Shown here: piece by piece, positions 13,696 through 24,962 of the stretch | Layout: each line of letters starts with the position of its first letter | Position numbering within the stretch: position 1 is the first letter of the stretch | NCBI GenBank assembly: GCA_023935145.1 | Contig: CM043704.1 | Span: 92,708,373-92,772,372, forward strand | From: Bretschneidera sinensis | Lineage: Eukaryota > Streptophyta > Magnoliopsida > Brassicales > Akaniaceae | Direction of reading: 5' to 3' | DNA: 64,000 bases | Translations under genes and position numbers: made by a program | The notes under the pieces: model-generated | Seen by the model: the letters and a program-made list of their open reading frames with translations, nothing else | Database searches by the model: none | What the model was told of the DNA's origin: nothing

Positions 13696-16600
13696 AGGAA
13701 CTCTCAAAATCAACTTCAAGTGATTTGATTTTCCCACTTTGAAAGTGAGAATAAACTGCAACATTCAAGGTGGCTTTGAAACCAATTAGTCAAACATCAA
13801 ACAAGTGTATACAATGATTTCAAATTGCCTCCCCAGGACATTCACTTTTATATAATGAACTCCTTGTTGATAACGAGATAAAAACATGCCCAGCACATGC
13901 ATCAGCGTAACAATATAAAGAATCAGTATAATAAAGAGACACGTAAAAGCTGATAAAAGACTTGCCAAACGAAGACAACAGGCTAAAAAGGAGAAAAGTT
14001 AAAGTTTTGTGTGCCAATGACCCAAATCCCCTCATAAGCACGCTAAGGAACACACTCGACGTCATAGAGACACACTTCCCCAAGCGAATCGGTTGGCATA
14101 GTTGCATAACCTGCCATGCTATCACCCTAAAAAAATTCAAAACACAGCTTACGATAAATTTCAAAAGAAGTGAACATGACAGGAAACACCCTTGCTACCG
14201 CATATTGACAACATGAATGCATGCCACCACCGACTCCCCAATGCTTTTCCATGGAAGGCACCACCACGTGATAAATATCCCAACAAAGAAATTTGAGATT
14301 TGAATTTTGATCTAAAACAATTACAGTATTGGTAACTTTTTATTTTCCCTAGAAGTCTGCAATGACAAAATCAATTCTATTTAGCTAAAGTATGCTCTTT
14401 TTTATATGCTTTTATGCTATGTTGAGATTCAAAAATGAAATATTAGTTCATCAATTTAGACGTATATATCATCGACATTTGATAATGATCAATTTTCTTT
14501 CATTTTAACATTATCTTTCTTATTCCGACGCAATATTATATGACTTAATGCATCTATATGACATTAGATAAAATATTGGTAAAAGTATCCTTGTATTCCA
14601 TCCATTTCCTAGATTCCAGTATTGCAGTAAGAACAAATAGATACGCGCATCAGATAAAGTGACTATCCATTAAATGAAACTGCCAACATTAACAATTACT
14701 TTAAGAGCAGTAATAACTCTTTCTCATACCCTCTTCATGCCTCATGTATACTCAAGCCCAGAAAGCTTCCTGGGAAACAATTCTTTTGTCCCTGCCTTTA
14801 CCCATTTTCGGCCTTTGCATGGTCACTTCCACACCTTCAACTTGAATTAAACGGAGTTTGTAACAACACTACCCTTTTCTTCTAATAGTAAAAGGAAGTA
14901 AACAAATCATGAAGCAACAAACGTAGAATTCAACCTCTTTTGCAGTTTTACAGAACACAATTTTGTGTATCATTGTACTCCTAAATCGCTGGCTCCAAAT
15001 TCCCCTCGATCTTAATACCAAGCTATTGAACTCCCCCTTCTCTTCCAAAGTTGTCCAAAACTTTCGTTCTGTAGTTCGTACAAAGCAATCCAGTCCATAA
15101 CACTAAAGATACCTTCCTCTGACATGGAAATGATGCTTTAGGCTATCAAAAGGGTCAGAATAAAGACCATTTAAAAGGAATATTTTTCAGCCAAATCACT
15201 TCCAACGGACTTCTTTACAACTCAACATGTTCACTGACTCAAGTTAACTTCATCGTGCACAAAAGATTATTCTCATAACAAAACATCCCCAAGAGACATG
15301 ATTGATATATCACAATAATCTAGGATGTCACAGTAAATTATGTTAATCCAATCTTGGCCTCTTCTGATTGCCCTCTCTCATCTTTTCTGGACTGTACGTA
15401 AATTAAAGTACGAAATTCTCAACAAACAATTCAAACAGTAGTGCCTTCAGGAGCATGCAAATTGACAGTAGTTTCAAACCCTTCATTAACAGAAAAAGTG
15501 AAAGTGCTTGCAACAGTAAAGTAATACGCATAAAACCATTTAATTATATCCTTCATTACAGAAGAGCAAGTTGACTCTTTATCAGTACAAAGAAAAAAAG
15601 ACAGCAAAAGAAAAAAAAATACATAAACTCATCAAAACTTACAGTAGAAAATAGATCTAGCTTCTTGAAAACTATTTAAATGATCAAGTAAAATGTAACA
15701 AACAGACATGGGAAAGATAATATGAACCATAAAATGAAATCATTTGAAATGGGACATAGAATTCAAGTTTTAAAAGTCATTTGTATATGGTATCTACGAA
15801 GAAAAACTTAAACAAGCAAAAGCAATTCATCCCTAATTCCCAAGTTTCCATTAGATTTAAATTTCCTTCAGCTTAGATGCTAGCAATTTTATATTAGCAA
15901 TAAAAAATAAAAGGTATATATGATGAAACAAATCTGGAATTAGATAAATTACTCAAAGACAGCATAAGAAACACCACTATATACCGCAAGAAGTCCTTCC
16001 CAAATGATAAATTCTGGAGATCGACAACTCGAAGCTTTTGATTGATAGCACGCATCAATGTCAAAGCATAATCTCCTTCCAACGCACAGGATGATTGTGT
16101 ACGAATGTCAACTGCTTCAATCTCAGAGGTGCAAATTTCCATACATACTTCAAGAAGGGGGTGAAAATCAACATCCTTCAGCTGGTCCAATAAAATCTCC
16201 ATGTTGCATTCATGGCAGGATTTTTTAACCTCAGCCTAAATATTAAAAATAAATTAACGGTCAGATTCAACTTATCATTTCCATTTTTTAAAAAATAAAA
16301 AGAAAACTATGCATAACTAAACCAAAAATGGGAGGAAAAACCTGTTTCTAACTTTCAATAGAAAAAGATCCAAGAAAAAAATAAAAGACCAAAAGAACTA
16401 GGACTTACATTGAGAGAATCACAAAATCAAGAAAGAAAAGAATTAGTGAAAGTGGGAGAAACCAGCTTCCATGATAACTTCATCCTCAGAAATTCCATCA
16501 AAACTGCCACCATTCTTTACTTCCAAATATACCACATCATGCACAAGGAAACTACACCATAAAAAACTTGACTATGGCCATTTCCTAAATTTTCTCTCCA

Positions 16601-19229
16601 ACTAGACAACAAAATATGATAAAGAAATTGTCCGATACCTTTGACATATAACACCAACAAATCATGCCCCCTTCACCACAAGCTTCATATGATGCCCTTA
16701 AGCTGCGATCCCAATGGGCACCTCAGCAGAAACATTAGTATTTTACACACTTTTCCATGCAAACATACTTCCACTAGCACCTCAAAACAACTCATGACAA
16801 CACTTAAGAATGAATTGTTATTTCTAGTATATCTCCAGCACACTACACCATTGCCATCAGGCCCATCACAACAGCCACATTATGCAACGTATGAACAGCC
16901 TCGATTGAATACATCTCCCAGACCCAAAATACAAATATGAGACACCTCATACCTCCCAACCAACCTTACTAGCTAGACACTATTGGTCTTGCATTCACTA
17001 CAGTGAAAAATAGGTTTAATAAAGATCTAGTATAAGTGACTCTCCATGCAAAAGACTCACCAAAACCCATAAGTGCACAAATGAAAAAGAAGAGTGGGTC
17101 TTCCATACATCAACAGAATCATGAAGGGCAATAGTTACCACGATCCGTACACCCCCTTGGAACCACGATCTAGATCCTACATTCCATTTTTTGGTTCGTT
17201 CACGCACCAGATTCCAATATTGGCACCATGTTCACAAAGTAGTCACCAAAGCAACATATTTTCAATACTCACTATACTTATCTTATTAGAAAAAATACTC
17301 ACTGTACTTATTCTTGTATATTGTCATTCCAAATCCACTTATATGAAATACAAGAGCAGACACACATATATATATGCTAGGATGATCATGATCGCATGAA
17401 AATGATGTATAGCCTTAACTACACTTGGTATGCACCCATAGCATGTCATTGTCTACATACGATGGAAGAAGAAAGAAAAAAATATTTCAGAATGGGTTAC
17501 AAAATACTCCAATTTAACCAACTAGAAGCAGTTTTAATGTTATGTCATCCAGTTACATAAAAATTCATATGTGCCAAGATCCTTCCTTTCCACTTTCATC
17601 AGCATCTCTATTTTTTCCCTAAAATTGCAAATCAACCAAGCTGCTTATGAAAAAATTTGGTGCTATTTTGGTTAGTGTAGGCTTGATAAACAAACCAAGC
17701 CCAAGTACACCCATGGTTGGCTCATAAGCTCGTGAAAAGCAGGTACAACAGCTCTAGTGTAAATATTACAATTTCATAAGTGAATTATGTCAACTGACAG
17801 TAACTTCAGACACTAAATGTAATAAATTACATATTACCTTATTGCACATGGCATTTCACTTCTATGACTTTACCTCAAAACACATCAAAGCTTGACCAGT
17901 CTAATTTGACTATGATTATTTTAGCCAAAGCAAGCTCAAGGGATGAGCTCACCAAATAATTTCCATGTAACCTATGAAAAGACAAAGGTTCAAGTAAAGC
18001 TTTACCAAAGCTTGACCACTTTCCTATCTCAATCACGTAATGGAATACTCCTTGGTATGATTTTTGGTGTGGGATTTAGTGGGAATACTCCTTTGAAAGA
18101 TAAGTTTCCGAGCATTTTTGGTATTGTGAGAGACAAGGAAGTGTGGGTCCTCTCTTGTTATTCCTTGTCTAATGATGGAGTATCTTGGGTTGTGTCTTTT
18201 ATTCGTAATGTTCATTATTGGGAAGTTGAAGAGGTTGCAATGTTTTTGGATTCCACATACAATAGTAACATTGAGGTGGGGAGAGAGGATGAGTTGATAT
18301 GGAGAGCTAGCTCAGGTAAATGTTGTAAGGTGAAAGATTATTACAAGATTCTCAATGAAAGAGCTATTGCCAATTATCAAACTAACTTCCTTTGGAAAGC
18401 AATTTGGTGCACTCAGAGCCCAAGAAAGTTAACTTTTTTGTTTGGGAGGCCTTTTGGAATAAAATCCTTACTATTGACAATCTTCAAAGAAAATGGAAGA
18501 TAATGGTTAATAGATGCTATATTTGTAAGAGGTGTGCCGAATCCGTGTCATCTTTTGGTGGATTGCTCTCTTGCTAGGAGTTTATGGGAGATGGAGTATA
18601 AAGTTGATGGGATTTCTTGGGTGGTTGCGGGTTTGGTGAAAGAAGAAATTTGAGCTTGGAGTGGCTTAAAGGGTCATAAAATTGTCAAGAAGGCTTTAAA
18701 TTTAATCTCACTCTTTATTTGGCGGATTATTTGGCAAGAAAGGAACCAGAGAGCTTTTGATGGTATCTAGAAACCTAATATAGGGATAGTTGGTTCAATA
18801 CCTTTATTTTGTGGTTTAAAAGAAATTTTTTTGTAAATAATGTTGATCTTCTAGATTTTGTGGAGTTTCTTCATTGTAATTAGCCTTTGACTTCTTTGTG
18901 CACTTTCTTGGTGCTTTTGAATAATTTTTTTACTTACAAAAAATGTTTTTATTATGAACTTGATGTGATCTCATAAACTTGATCGCTCTCAATCATCTAA
19001 AAATGAGTTTTTGAAATGATAAGATAGGGAATTTTTGTCGTTGGTCCTTTCCAAGAAAATGGAAATTAGATTTTAAATATTTAACTAGAGAGACTTGCAG
19101 AGTTCCCTTAAGATATCCAGTCATAACTTGGATTCTCTACATTTCACAAAGCATATATAACAAAATTTAATTTAAAAAGCATCCTACCATGCAGATTTCT
19201 TTTATAAGTCCTACCATGAAGATTTTTAT

Positions 19230-19270
<41 letters not shown>

Positions 19271-21613
19271 TACTAACTAATACATACCTTAAAGAAACCA
19301 GATAGAATTGCAGTATTCGGGAGGACACCATGCTTCCTGCATGAATCAATATACCTAAACCAAAACCATAAATCAATAAATTAGATACGCACAGATCAAG
19401 TACAATATTTGGTAAAATACGTATGAAAACTGCAATAACTGCATTAGCAAGTCTTAAAACCATTAGTCTGTCATCAATGATTCTGCTTTGTCAGCTCTAT
19501 GAAACTTCTATATTGTGTATTGGTTTTCTTTCCTTTTATATTTTTGCAGCTTAATAGGATACAAAAGATCTAAAATTTTAGCTCACAGCCAACTGCAGTC
19601 CTTTCTTATACTATTCCTGAACATGAAGGTGCATCATTCTTCAAAGACATGTTTTAGATAGATTACATAGTTAGCAACCTTTAACAGCTAGCCCACCAAT
19701 AACAAAACAGGTCAAAGTGAATGATACTAGGTGGAGTTTACCCTGGGGTTAAGAGTTTTTATTTTATACGTAAAAAATGTATATATATCACAGGCACCAA
19801 GGGGTGCCACCAGTATAAAAAAAACTATTTACAAGATAGTATAGTGTTTGGGTAAATGAGTGCTTAAAATGCTGCTTATTGTGAAATAAGTTGAAACAAA
19901 CAAAGGCATAATATCAATGAAGCCTAAGAAGCTATCTTCAATTCTTCATTTACAAATAAATTTCCATTAAACCAAAACCCAAAGTATTAAACCATCCTTC
20001 CTTGATTGAGGCTAAAGGTTTCTTTACTCCATCGAATGCTCTCTTTTTTGGATAAAAGGTGAATTTTACTTATCCAAGTGAAAACAAAAATCCTGCTACA
20101 AAAGGCTATAACAAAGCTAAAGAGAATACGACATAAAGAAGACTGGTAGCTATACTACATGGAGAGAAACTAAAAAAAAAAAAAGCAACAACAAGAAACA
20201 AGAAGACTAATCCATCGAAGGCTCAACTATTCCTCTCATTCCAAACCGAAAAAAAAAATAGAGCGAGGAACCAAGGAATAGACTTTTATCAATTCTTTAG
20301 AAGCACTTAACTCGCTCCAAGCACACACCTCTTCTTGAATGGAATAGCCAATAACCCAAGAAAGCCCACCATACTAAGACTACCACATACCAAAAATAAC
20401 CTGGGTAAAGAATACCATCACCAAAAATGCAATTTAATCTAATAACACTTAAGATGGATGCTAACAACAATTGTATGCCTTCGACTGTCTAACACTCTCA
20501 AGCAGCACATTTTCTTTGATTAGCAATCCACGAATATATGCGGACCTCACATGAGGCATGATGAAATGAATGACAGCAGGGCAACAGGTATGAGTGTCAA
20601 ACAACCACAATTGCCCTTAGCATACTCTTAGTGATGGATAATAGATCGGGAGATGAGGTTTTTGAAAAGCACGGAAGGCATTTCACCTTTAATCCATTAT
20701 TCCGAAAACCCATCCCAAATCTCCCAACTTCTTTCAGTCCCTATTACTATGACAGCTACTATCCATCTAGACAGCTCAACCAAATAAAATGAAACAAAAA
20801 GTTTGTTCAGTCATCCACGCCCAGGACAAACTAGAACTTCAGCATGCAAAACATAGACCGATTAACAGTCCTTAACATTCTCCTAGCGCTTGATGGCAAA
20901 TTGGGAATTTAGGTTTAAACACCTCGGAAAGCGTTCCACCTATGAACCCATTTTCCTAAAACCTGCCCCAGCTTTACCAACAAGCCTACCACAAGATCCA
21001 CTTCCATGCCAATGTAAACCTGATAAAACTCAATACCACACATCGAGAAACGAAAAGCTGCCTTGAATAAATTACAGCCAAGACAACCAAAAACATCTGC
21101 CTGTTAAACCTCAATCCATAACCGAGATAAAAGCCCACTTCCCAAACAGAGCCCCTAGCACTACAACTCTACAAGCACATTGGTCAAAATCCGTGGAAAG
21201 TCAACTCCTTCACTTCCAATTGATCAACCCAGTTATTTAGCCAAACTTTAGAAAACAAACATCCCACAGCTTCAGCCATTTCAACCATTAAAACAACAAA
21301 GAAATCTAACCCAAAATTTAAAGTGAATAAAAAAAGAACGACGACGACAATCTAAGTTTATCCATAAAATAGAGCTCGAACTATATAATTTACACACTTC
21401 TTAGAACCAAATGGTATAAAGAACTCCGCATTTCAACAAGAACTTCAAAATTTAGACAAAAGGAACAATAATTAACTGTAGATAAAAAAATGTTAAAACT
21501 ATAATATATCCTCCAAAATTCCACATAATATATACCAAAAAGTTTCGAAAAAAATAAGGAACAAAGAGACCTCACTTTTTTTCCAAGGTTGAAATATGAA
21601 TGGCCATGGCCAT
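1..21613 (-). CDS. DHU1: LRR-WD40 protein, DHU1-like DDB1-CUL4 substrate receptor (3' end outside window)
   Basis: Nine coding exons on the minus strand, in transcript order: 21613-21576, 19354-19288, 16235-15985, 9680-9092, 8732-8076, 7606-7166, 2805-2611, 1475-1419 and 31-<1. All junctions are GT-AG and the reading phase is kept throughout, giving 775 residues before the left edge cuts the last exon (it reads DFNMSILAAY). The start is the first ATG of a short exon reading MAMAIHISTLEKK. Exons 3-4 encode leucine-rich repeats (VVDLQNLSF, LQTLNLD, LMCLSMCKT). Exons 5-8 encode WD40 blades, including FGTLDGEVVVVNHENEK, LIAGSDNGSLKLYD and DQDVKLWDLR. The WDLR at about residues 642-645 is a DWD box, the DDB1 contact of CUL4 ligase receptors. 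The architecture matches the plant protein DWD HYPERSENSITIVE TO UV-B 1, reported as a negative regulator of UV-B responses; the name is from family recall. Introns reach 6.3 kb and hold LINE and LTR elements, but no coding exon is broken. Confidence 0.88.
881..930 (+). repeat. Duplicated G-rich motif in the last visible intron
   Basis: Two close copies of a T-tract followed by TTGGA(C/T)TGGGGGGAGGGA lie head to tail. The first copy continues into another G4 run, so the plus strand holds GGGGGGAGGGAGGGG. The site is in the intron between the exons at 1419-1475 and 1-31. No coding role is seen. Confidence 0.6.
1581..1614 (+). other. G-quadruplex-type G-tract cluster (intronic)
   Basis: Seven G-tracts of three or four G separated by one to five bases: two G4 runs, then G3 runs with single-T spacers, then AGGAGGG. 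They meet the usual four-tract quadruplex rule with very short loops. The G-rich strand is the template strand of the host LRR-WD40 gene, so the pre-mRNA would be C-rich here. Confidence 0.7.
3179..3575 (+). repeat. 5' LTR of the chromovirus
   Basis: 397 bases from TGTCACGACCC to GCAGCCCGTGACA. A TATA box (TATATAAA) lies at 3346-3353. Compared with the 3' LTR it lacks about 17 bases (ACTCTTGGCAAGATG region) and has an extra CAATCATT unit. This indel divergence indicates an old insertion. Confidence 0.92.
3578..3589 (+). other. Primer-binding site for initiator tRNA-Met
   Basis: TGGTATCAGAGC, two bases after the 5' LTR. This is the usual plant LTR-retrotransposon sequence complementary to the 3' end of initiator methionine tRNA. 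Confidence 0.92.
3618..5334 (+). pseudogene. Broken gag-protease of the chromovirus
   Basis: Gag starts at the ATG at 3618 with a coiled N-terminal part. The frame shifts near 4020-4035, just before the conserved capsid block DNFLWGIEQHF. The new frame has stops at 4288 (TGA) and at about 4324 (TAA), both explicable as C-to-T changes from CGA and CAA. It is then open to 5332. This open part holds a zinc knuckle (CFLCEGPHRVRYC) near 4608-4647 and an aspartic protease with LVDTGA near 4819. The reading ends at a stop exactly where the reverse transcriptase would start (LPKKIPP). It cannot encode a working polyprotein. Confidence 0.85.
5385..5896 (+). pseudogene. Integrase C-terminus plus chromodomain remnant
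   Basis: The open frame from 5429 encodes the GPY/F-like end of integrase (VGDFVLVKL, HPVFHVSMLK) and then a chromodomain at about residues 94-147 of the frame (YEYLIQWKGQPDSETSWEP), typical of chromoviruses. The preceding bases, about 5340-5403, still read as the start of the reverse transcriptase linker, so the deletion junction lies near 5385-5403. Everything catalytic in between has been lost. Confidence 0.88.
5908..6313 (+). repeat. 3' LTR of the chromovirus
   Basis: 406 bases, beginning TGCCACGACCC and ending GTGACA, highly similar to the 5' LTR. The second base after TG differs (TGCCAC against TGTCAC), so the terminal inversion is imperfect here. It carries the same TATATAAA promoter motif. 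Confidence 0.92.
6846..7165. other. Intron remainder, no recognised element
   Basis: Upstream part of the 4.4 kb intron between the LINE fragment and the exon ending at 7166. I see no coding potential or repeat boundary in it. Confidence 0.5.
10393..10943 (+). repeat. Pair of 190-bp direct repeats, LTR/TRIM-like
   Basis: 10393-10583 and 10754-10943 are similar in order and orientation. Both start TGTTGAGGTTCACATG, continue with ATCCCA(C/T)ATTGAAAAGAAAG, and end near CAACTTG(A/G)GTCATCAT. About 170 bases of unrelated sequence separate them. This looks like a small terminal-repeat retrotransposon in miniature or two partial LTRs. No primer-binding site was recognised. It lies in the 6.3 kb intron of the LRR-WD40 gene. 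Confidence 0.6.
12040..13035 (-). mobile_element. Decayed LINE ORF2 fragment in intron
   Basis: Reverse-strand translation gives patches typical of the end of plant L1 ORF2. GGLGLRRLEVF appears near 12960-13000, and FFAWTALLERILIIDN followed by a degenerate zinc-finger block appears near 12300-12410. Frames are broken between patches. The ends are not defined and the coordinates are approximate. Confidence 0.6.
13344..13620 (-). mobile_element. Two LINE 3' ends in series
   Basis: 13344-13555 resembles 2860-3060, with a T/A tail followed by GCACC-AAGGG-GGTGC at 13382-13396 and then the same untranslated sequence (TTCCTCATTTACC, CCATCCTTGAT). A second, shorter end starts near 13556 and carries GGCACC-AAGGG-GGTGCC at 13592-13608. 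Both are 5'-truncated minus-strand copies of the same family, the shorter probably only a few tens of bases. Confidence 0.75.
13665..13696 (+). repeat. Poly-C/poly-A tract
   Basis: A run of 21 C followed directly by 11 A. A shorter C12 run followed by an A-rich stretch occurs at 11323-11334 in the same intron. Run lengths are likely to be unstable or assembly-sensitive. Confidence 0.85.
13697..15984. other. Intron sequence, nothing recognised
   Basis: The last 2.3 kb of the 6.3 kb intron before the exon at 15985. Only short chance frames are present and I see no conserved protein motif or clear repeat. Confidence 0.5.
16236..18029. other. Intron sequence, no supported feature
   Basis: Part of the intron between exons 2 and 3 of the LRR-WD40 gene. 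A plus-strand frame at 16641-16940 has no recognisable domain. The stretch ends at the start of a LINE copy near 18030. Confidence 0.45.
18030..18955 (+). mobile_element. LINE ORF2 C-terminus and 3' UTR, antisense to host gene
   Basis: The plus strand encodes the post-RT region of a plant L1 (PLKDKFPSIFGIV, ELIWRASSGKCCKVKDYYKI). After a frameshift near 18400 it encodes the zf-RVT block (KVNFFVWEAFWNKILTIDN, VNRCYICKRC). The 3' UTR runs to about 18955 with the family's TTGGTGCTTTTGAATAATTTTTTTACTTA end, and the stem is degenerate (GCAC ... GGTGC, 18900-18914). Frameshifts and stops show it is dead. Confidence 0.8.
19233..19268 (+). repeat. (AT)n microsatellite
   Basis: About 18 AT units, 20 bases from the splice donor of exon 2 (exon 19288-19354, minus strand). 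It lies immediately downstream of that donor in the transcript. Confidence 0.9.
19755..20045 (-). mobile_element. LINE 3' end fragment
   Basis: Carries GGCACC-AAGG-GGTGCC at 19793-19808 and then the same 3' UTR words as the copies at 2.9 and 13.4 kb (TTCATTTACAAA, AAACCAAAACCCAAA, CCATCCTTCCTTGAT). About 60 bases near 19845-19900 look inserted relative to the other copies. It lies in the first intron of the LRR-WD40 gene. Confidence 0.7.
20046..21575. other. Remainder of first intron, probably degenerate repeat
   Basis: Sequence from 20046 to about 21300 is less AT-rich than its surroundings and looks like a decayed repeat, but I could not identify a domain. No supported exon lies in it. Confidence 0.4.
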
Positions 21614-21704
21614 AAGCTCTGCAATTATCGGCTTCCCGATTAATTATCAACAGTACCTTTGGATTATTACGAAACTGCTGACATTTTTCTGCTTTTTGCA
21701 TACG

Positions 21705-21714
21705 TTTTATATAT
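21705..21714 (-). promoter_or_regulatory. Candidate TATA box of the LRR-WD40 gene
   Basis: The minus strand reads ATATATAAAA about 92-101 bases upstream of the chosen ATG at 21613, a plausible distance for a short 5' leader. A second AT-rich TATA-like string lies just beyond it. Transcription start is not visible from sequence. Confidence 0.4.
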
Positions 21715-24700
21715 GCGTGTATATAAATGAAGAAATGGAAGAGGAAGTTAGACGAGATGGGTAGGTCTGTGTTTGCAGGTATTTAGACAACAAATGGCCA
21801 ATAAAAGAAGAGCAACGTATTTGCCTACTCATATGCTTTATGGCCCACCACTGCCTTCTGTGAATAACCATTTTCAGCCGTTTTAAGGTTTAATCAAATA
21901 TACTGTCTATTTTACTGGTTTTTTTGGGCTATTCTTCTATTCTAATTTTATCAAAATATATTTTCTGATCAGTGAGCAATTCAATCTTGTATAACTGTTT
22001 GGAAGATCACCAATTTTCGAACTGTATGTCTTTTATGTTTTGATCTTGGAAAATTTCACGAAAATTTTTAAAAATATATTTAAAAATAAAATGAAATGAA
22101 AATTTGTTTTTTGGTTTCATTTAGATGTCAACAAAATTGTAGAAAGGATAATACAAGATAAAAGCTAAATGAAAAAAAAAAAGTTTCAAAAGAAAATTTT
22201 ACTTTGTTTTTTTTTTCTTTTATATTTTTCCTACCCATTTTTCAGAATCCAAATATAATTTTATTCCCTTCTAATTTTTTATAGGAGATTTTATTCTCAT
22301 CTTATTCTTTATTTTGATAGATATCCATTTTTCCCACTACAATTTTTTTTATAAAAAAAACATATAGAAGGTGGACCACTTTGAAAATTTTATTTAGTTT
22401 ACTTTGGTATGTGAGTATTTTAAATGTTTTGACATCTTTTATTTCTAAACTACTTTGATGTGTGTATAATTTTAGAATATACTCTTTTTTTTTATACTTG
22501 ATATGAGTTATTCGAATTTAAGATTTATTCATTAAATTATAAATGTAAGTATCAATTGGATTATGTCCACTATATTTATAGTAAATCAAATATTTTTTTA
22601 ATAAAAGGAATGACAATTCAATACCTAAGATTTAAAGACGTTTCATATAAAATATAATTATAATTATAAACATCGATGTTTATATTTCCAATAATGGAAT
22701 CATATAGTTCAACCAATATTTAAAATAGGTAGAACAAGATTTGATCACCACCATATGGTATAGCAAAAGCAAAAAACACCAGATTCAATTTTTTGGCCCA
22801 ATGATATCGAGTTCAATTTCACAAGCGATATTAAAAAAACACAAATGGAGTGAAAAAGGAAAAGTAGAAAAAAATTGCAGCAGTGTCAACATAAAAGAAA
22901 AAAATGTAAACAAAAGGTTGTGTAGAGCCATTTTTTATCAATTGTTTTTTATGTATATAATATATATTTTTTCATACATTGACAATGAAGATATCGAACT
23001 TTTAAATCTCTTAGGAGAAAAACTCGGATAATGAAAACCACAAATAAAACAAAATTTTTGATTATAGAAAGCTTAAAAAAAAACCTAAAGAAATAGATAA
23101 AGAAAAAGTTACCATTCAAGTTTTAACGAAGTTGTTGAATTATTTTTTGGGTTTGTTTTGAATTTATTCTAAATAAACATTATCCAATAATTTAATATTA
23201 ATCAAGATTTATATCCGTGTCAAGTGTGAGAATGCTTAATAAGGCTTAAGACTATCTCCCTCAAGAAGTGTTTTCTAAAGAAAAGAAAAAATCATAATAT
23301 ATTTATTTCTTTTTTATTGAAAGGGGAATATTAATTGAAAAATAAGAAGAAATACAAGGGGGGCAGAAGCCTAAACCAAGCAGAACAAGAAATAGAAATT
23401 TATGAACAATTAAAAGTCTATAAATTTCAAAGGCTAAGCCACCAAATTAATTATACTTAAGTTTCATGTTGCAGTGAGGTTTTTTTTATGATTGATGTTC
23501 TAAATTGATTTATTAATTAATTTTGTAAAAATATTTTTTTATTTTCAATAAAAAAAATATATGGATCAATTTTAATAAAAACGCGTGAATTTACTTTTTT
23601 TTTTAATAGAACAAACATGAAACAGTGAATCCATTAAAAAACCAGAAATCCGCTAGCTACACTCGCCCGTACCAACCCCGGCCCCGTCCGTTTCCACCAC
23701 TACCTAGTGATCTCTGTTGGAGAAAAATTCTTGCTCATCCTGGATAATCGTTTGCTTTATTTATGATTGTTCTTTAAACGTAAAAGAAAATATAGTTTAT
23801 ATTTTACTTTATCTATTTTTATTTTTTAGTATTCTGTCTTTATTTTTCTAGATTTAAGGTTTATTGTGAATGTCCTCACAATTTGAGATATTTTTTTCTT
23901 TCTAAACTGCTGGTGAGGGTATTTTTAACAAAAAAGGAGTTAGGGTTGGGCTTGATAATTTTTCTGTTATTTGGTATCAATCTTGCTTTTCATTTTCCAA
24001 ACCAATCCTAATATCAAATTATCAATATATGAAAATTTTAATACCGAATTGAATTAAAAATAATTTTGATTCGGTAATTTCATCTTTATCGAATATCACA
24101 TCAAGACTTGTATTATACTGTAAAGTTTCGAGGTCGATCATCACGATGTGTGAGTTATTTATTCGATTTATATATTTGTTATTTCTCTCATTTTATATGA
24201 ATTGTGTTAGTAGTGTGTGGGCTTCTATATGATTAATAAGATATTAAAATTATATATTTTAATTAAATCATTCATTATATCATTTATATATATCATCACT
24301 TCAATAAAAAAAACACTTGCATTACATTATTTGATTAATACATTTATATCCTGAGTGGTTTATGTTATATTGAGATCATCTAAATATCATTTTTATTTTG
24401 AAAAAGTAATTATTTTATTGTTATTTAAAATATTATTTTTAAAAAATATTTTTTACATATACAAATGACTTAATTATATTTAAATAATTAAAATAAAAAT
24501 TAATTTTAATCACTACTTTAATCATCTTACCAAACAATACGGTAATAGAAAATTGTTTAATTGCTTTACCCTGTATTAAGACAATAGATTAGAAAAAAAT
24601 TAGCTGTTTTCATGAATTAAAAAACCGATCACTTTTTGGATCTGTAAGTTTTGTAAATTTTATCAACAAGTTGCTATATAAAAATAATAGTAGTTGTGTA

Positions 24701-24726
24701 CGAGTTTGTTTTACGTTAATAAATTA
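21715..24726. other. AT-rich intergenic region, nothing recognised
   Basis: Upstream of the LRR-WD40 gene. Long A/T runs and only short chance frames (for example 22741-23031). No domain, tRNA or clear repeat boundary was found. Confidence 0.55.
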
Positions 24727-24962
24727 CTATTCTCTCAGTCTCATAATTTTTGTCATATTTATTATTTAATCAATTAAATAAATAATTTTTTTTTATTGTT
24801 AAATCATTAAAAAAATTTAAAAATTTTCATATATATATAAATAGAGTTTAAAAGTTTCTAAAATATATATTTTTTATATTTTAAAAATAATATATATAAA
24901 ATAATTAAAGTCAAACTTAAATAAAAAAGTGACAAATGACTAAAATTATGGGACAGAGATAA
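24727..24962. mobile_element. Stowaway-like MITE
   Basis: A 236-base AT-rich element flanked by TA on both sides (24725-24726 and 24963-24964). Its ends are inverted: the left reads CTATTCTCTCAGTCTCATAA and the complement of the right reads TTATCTCTGTCCCATAAT. They resemble the CTCCCTCCGTCCCAAAAT ends of plant Stowaway (Tc1/mariner) MITEs. It has no coding capacity. Confidence 0.8.
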
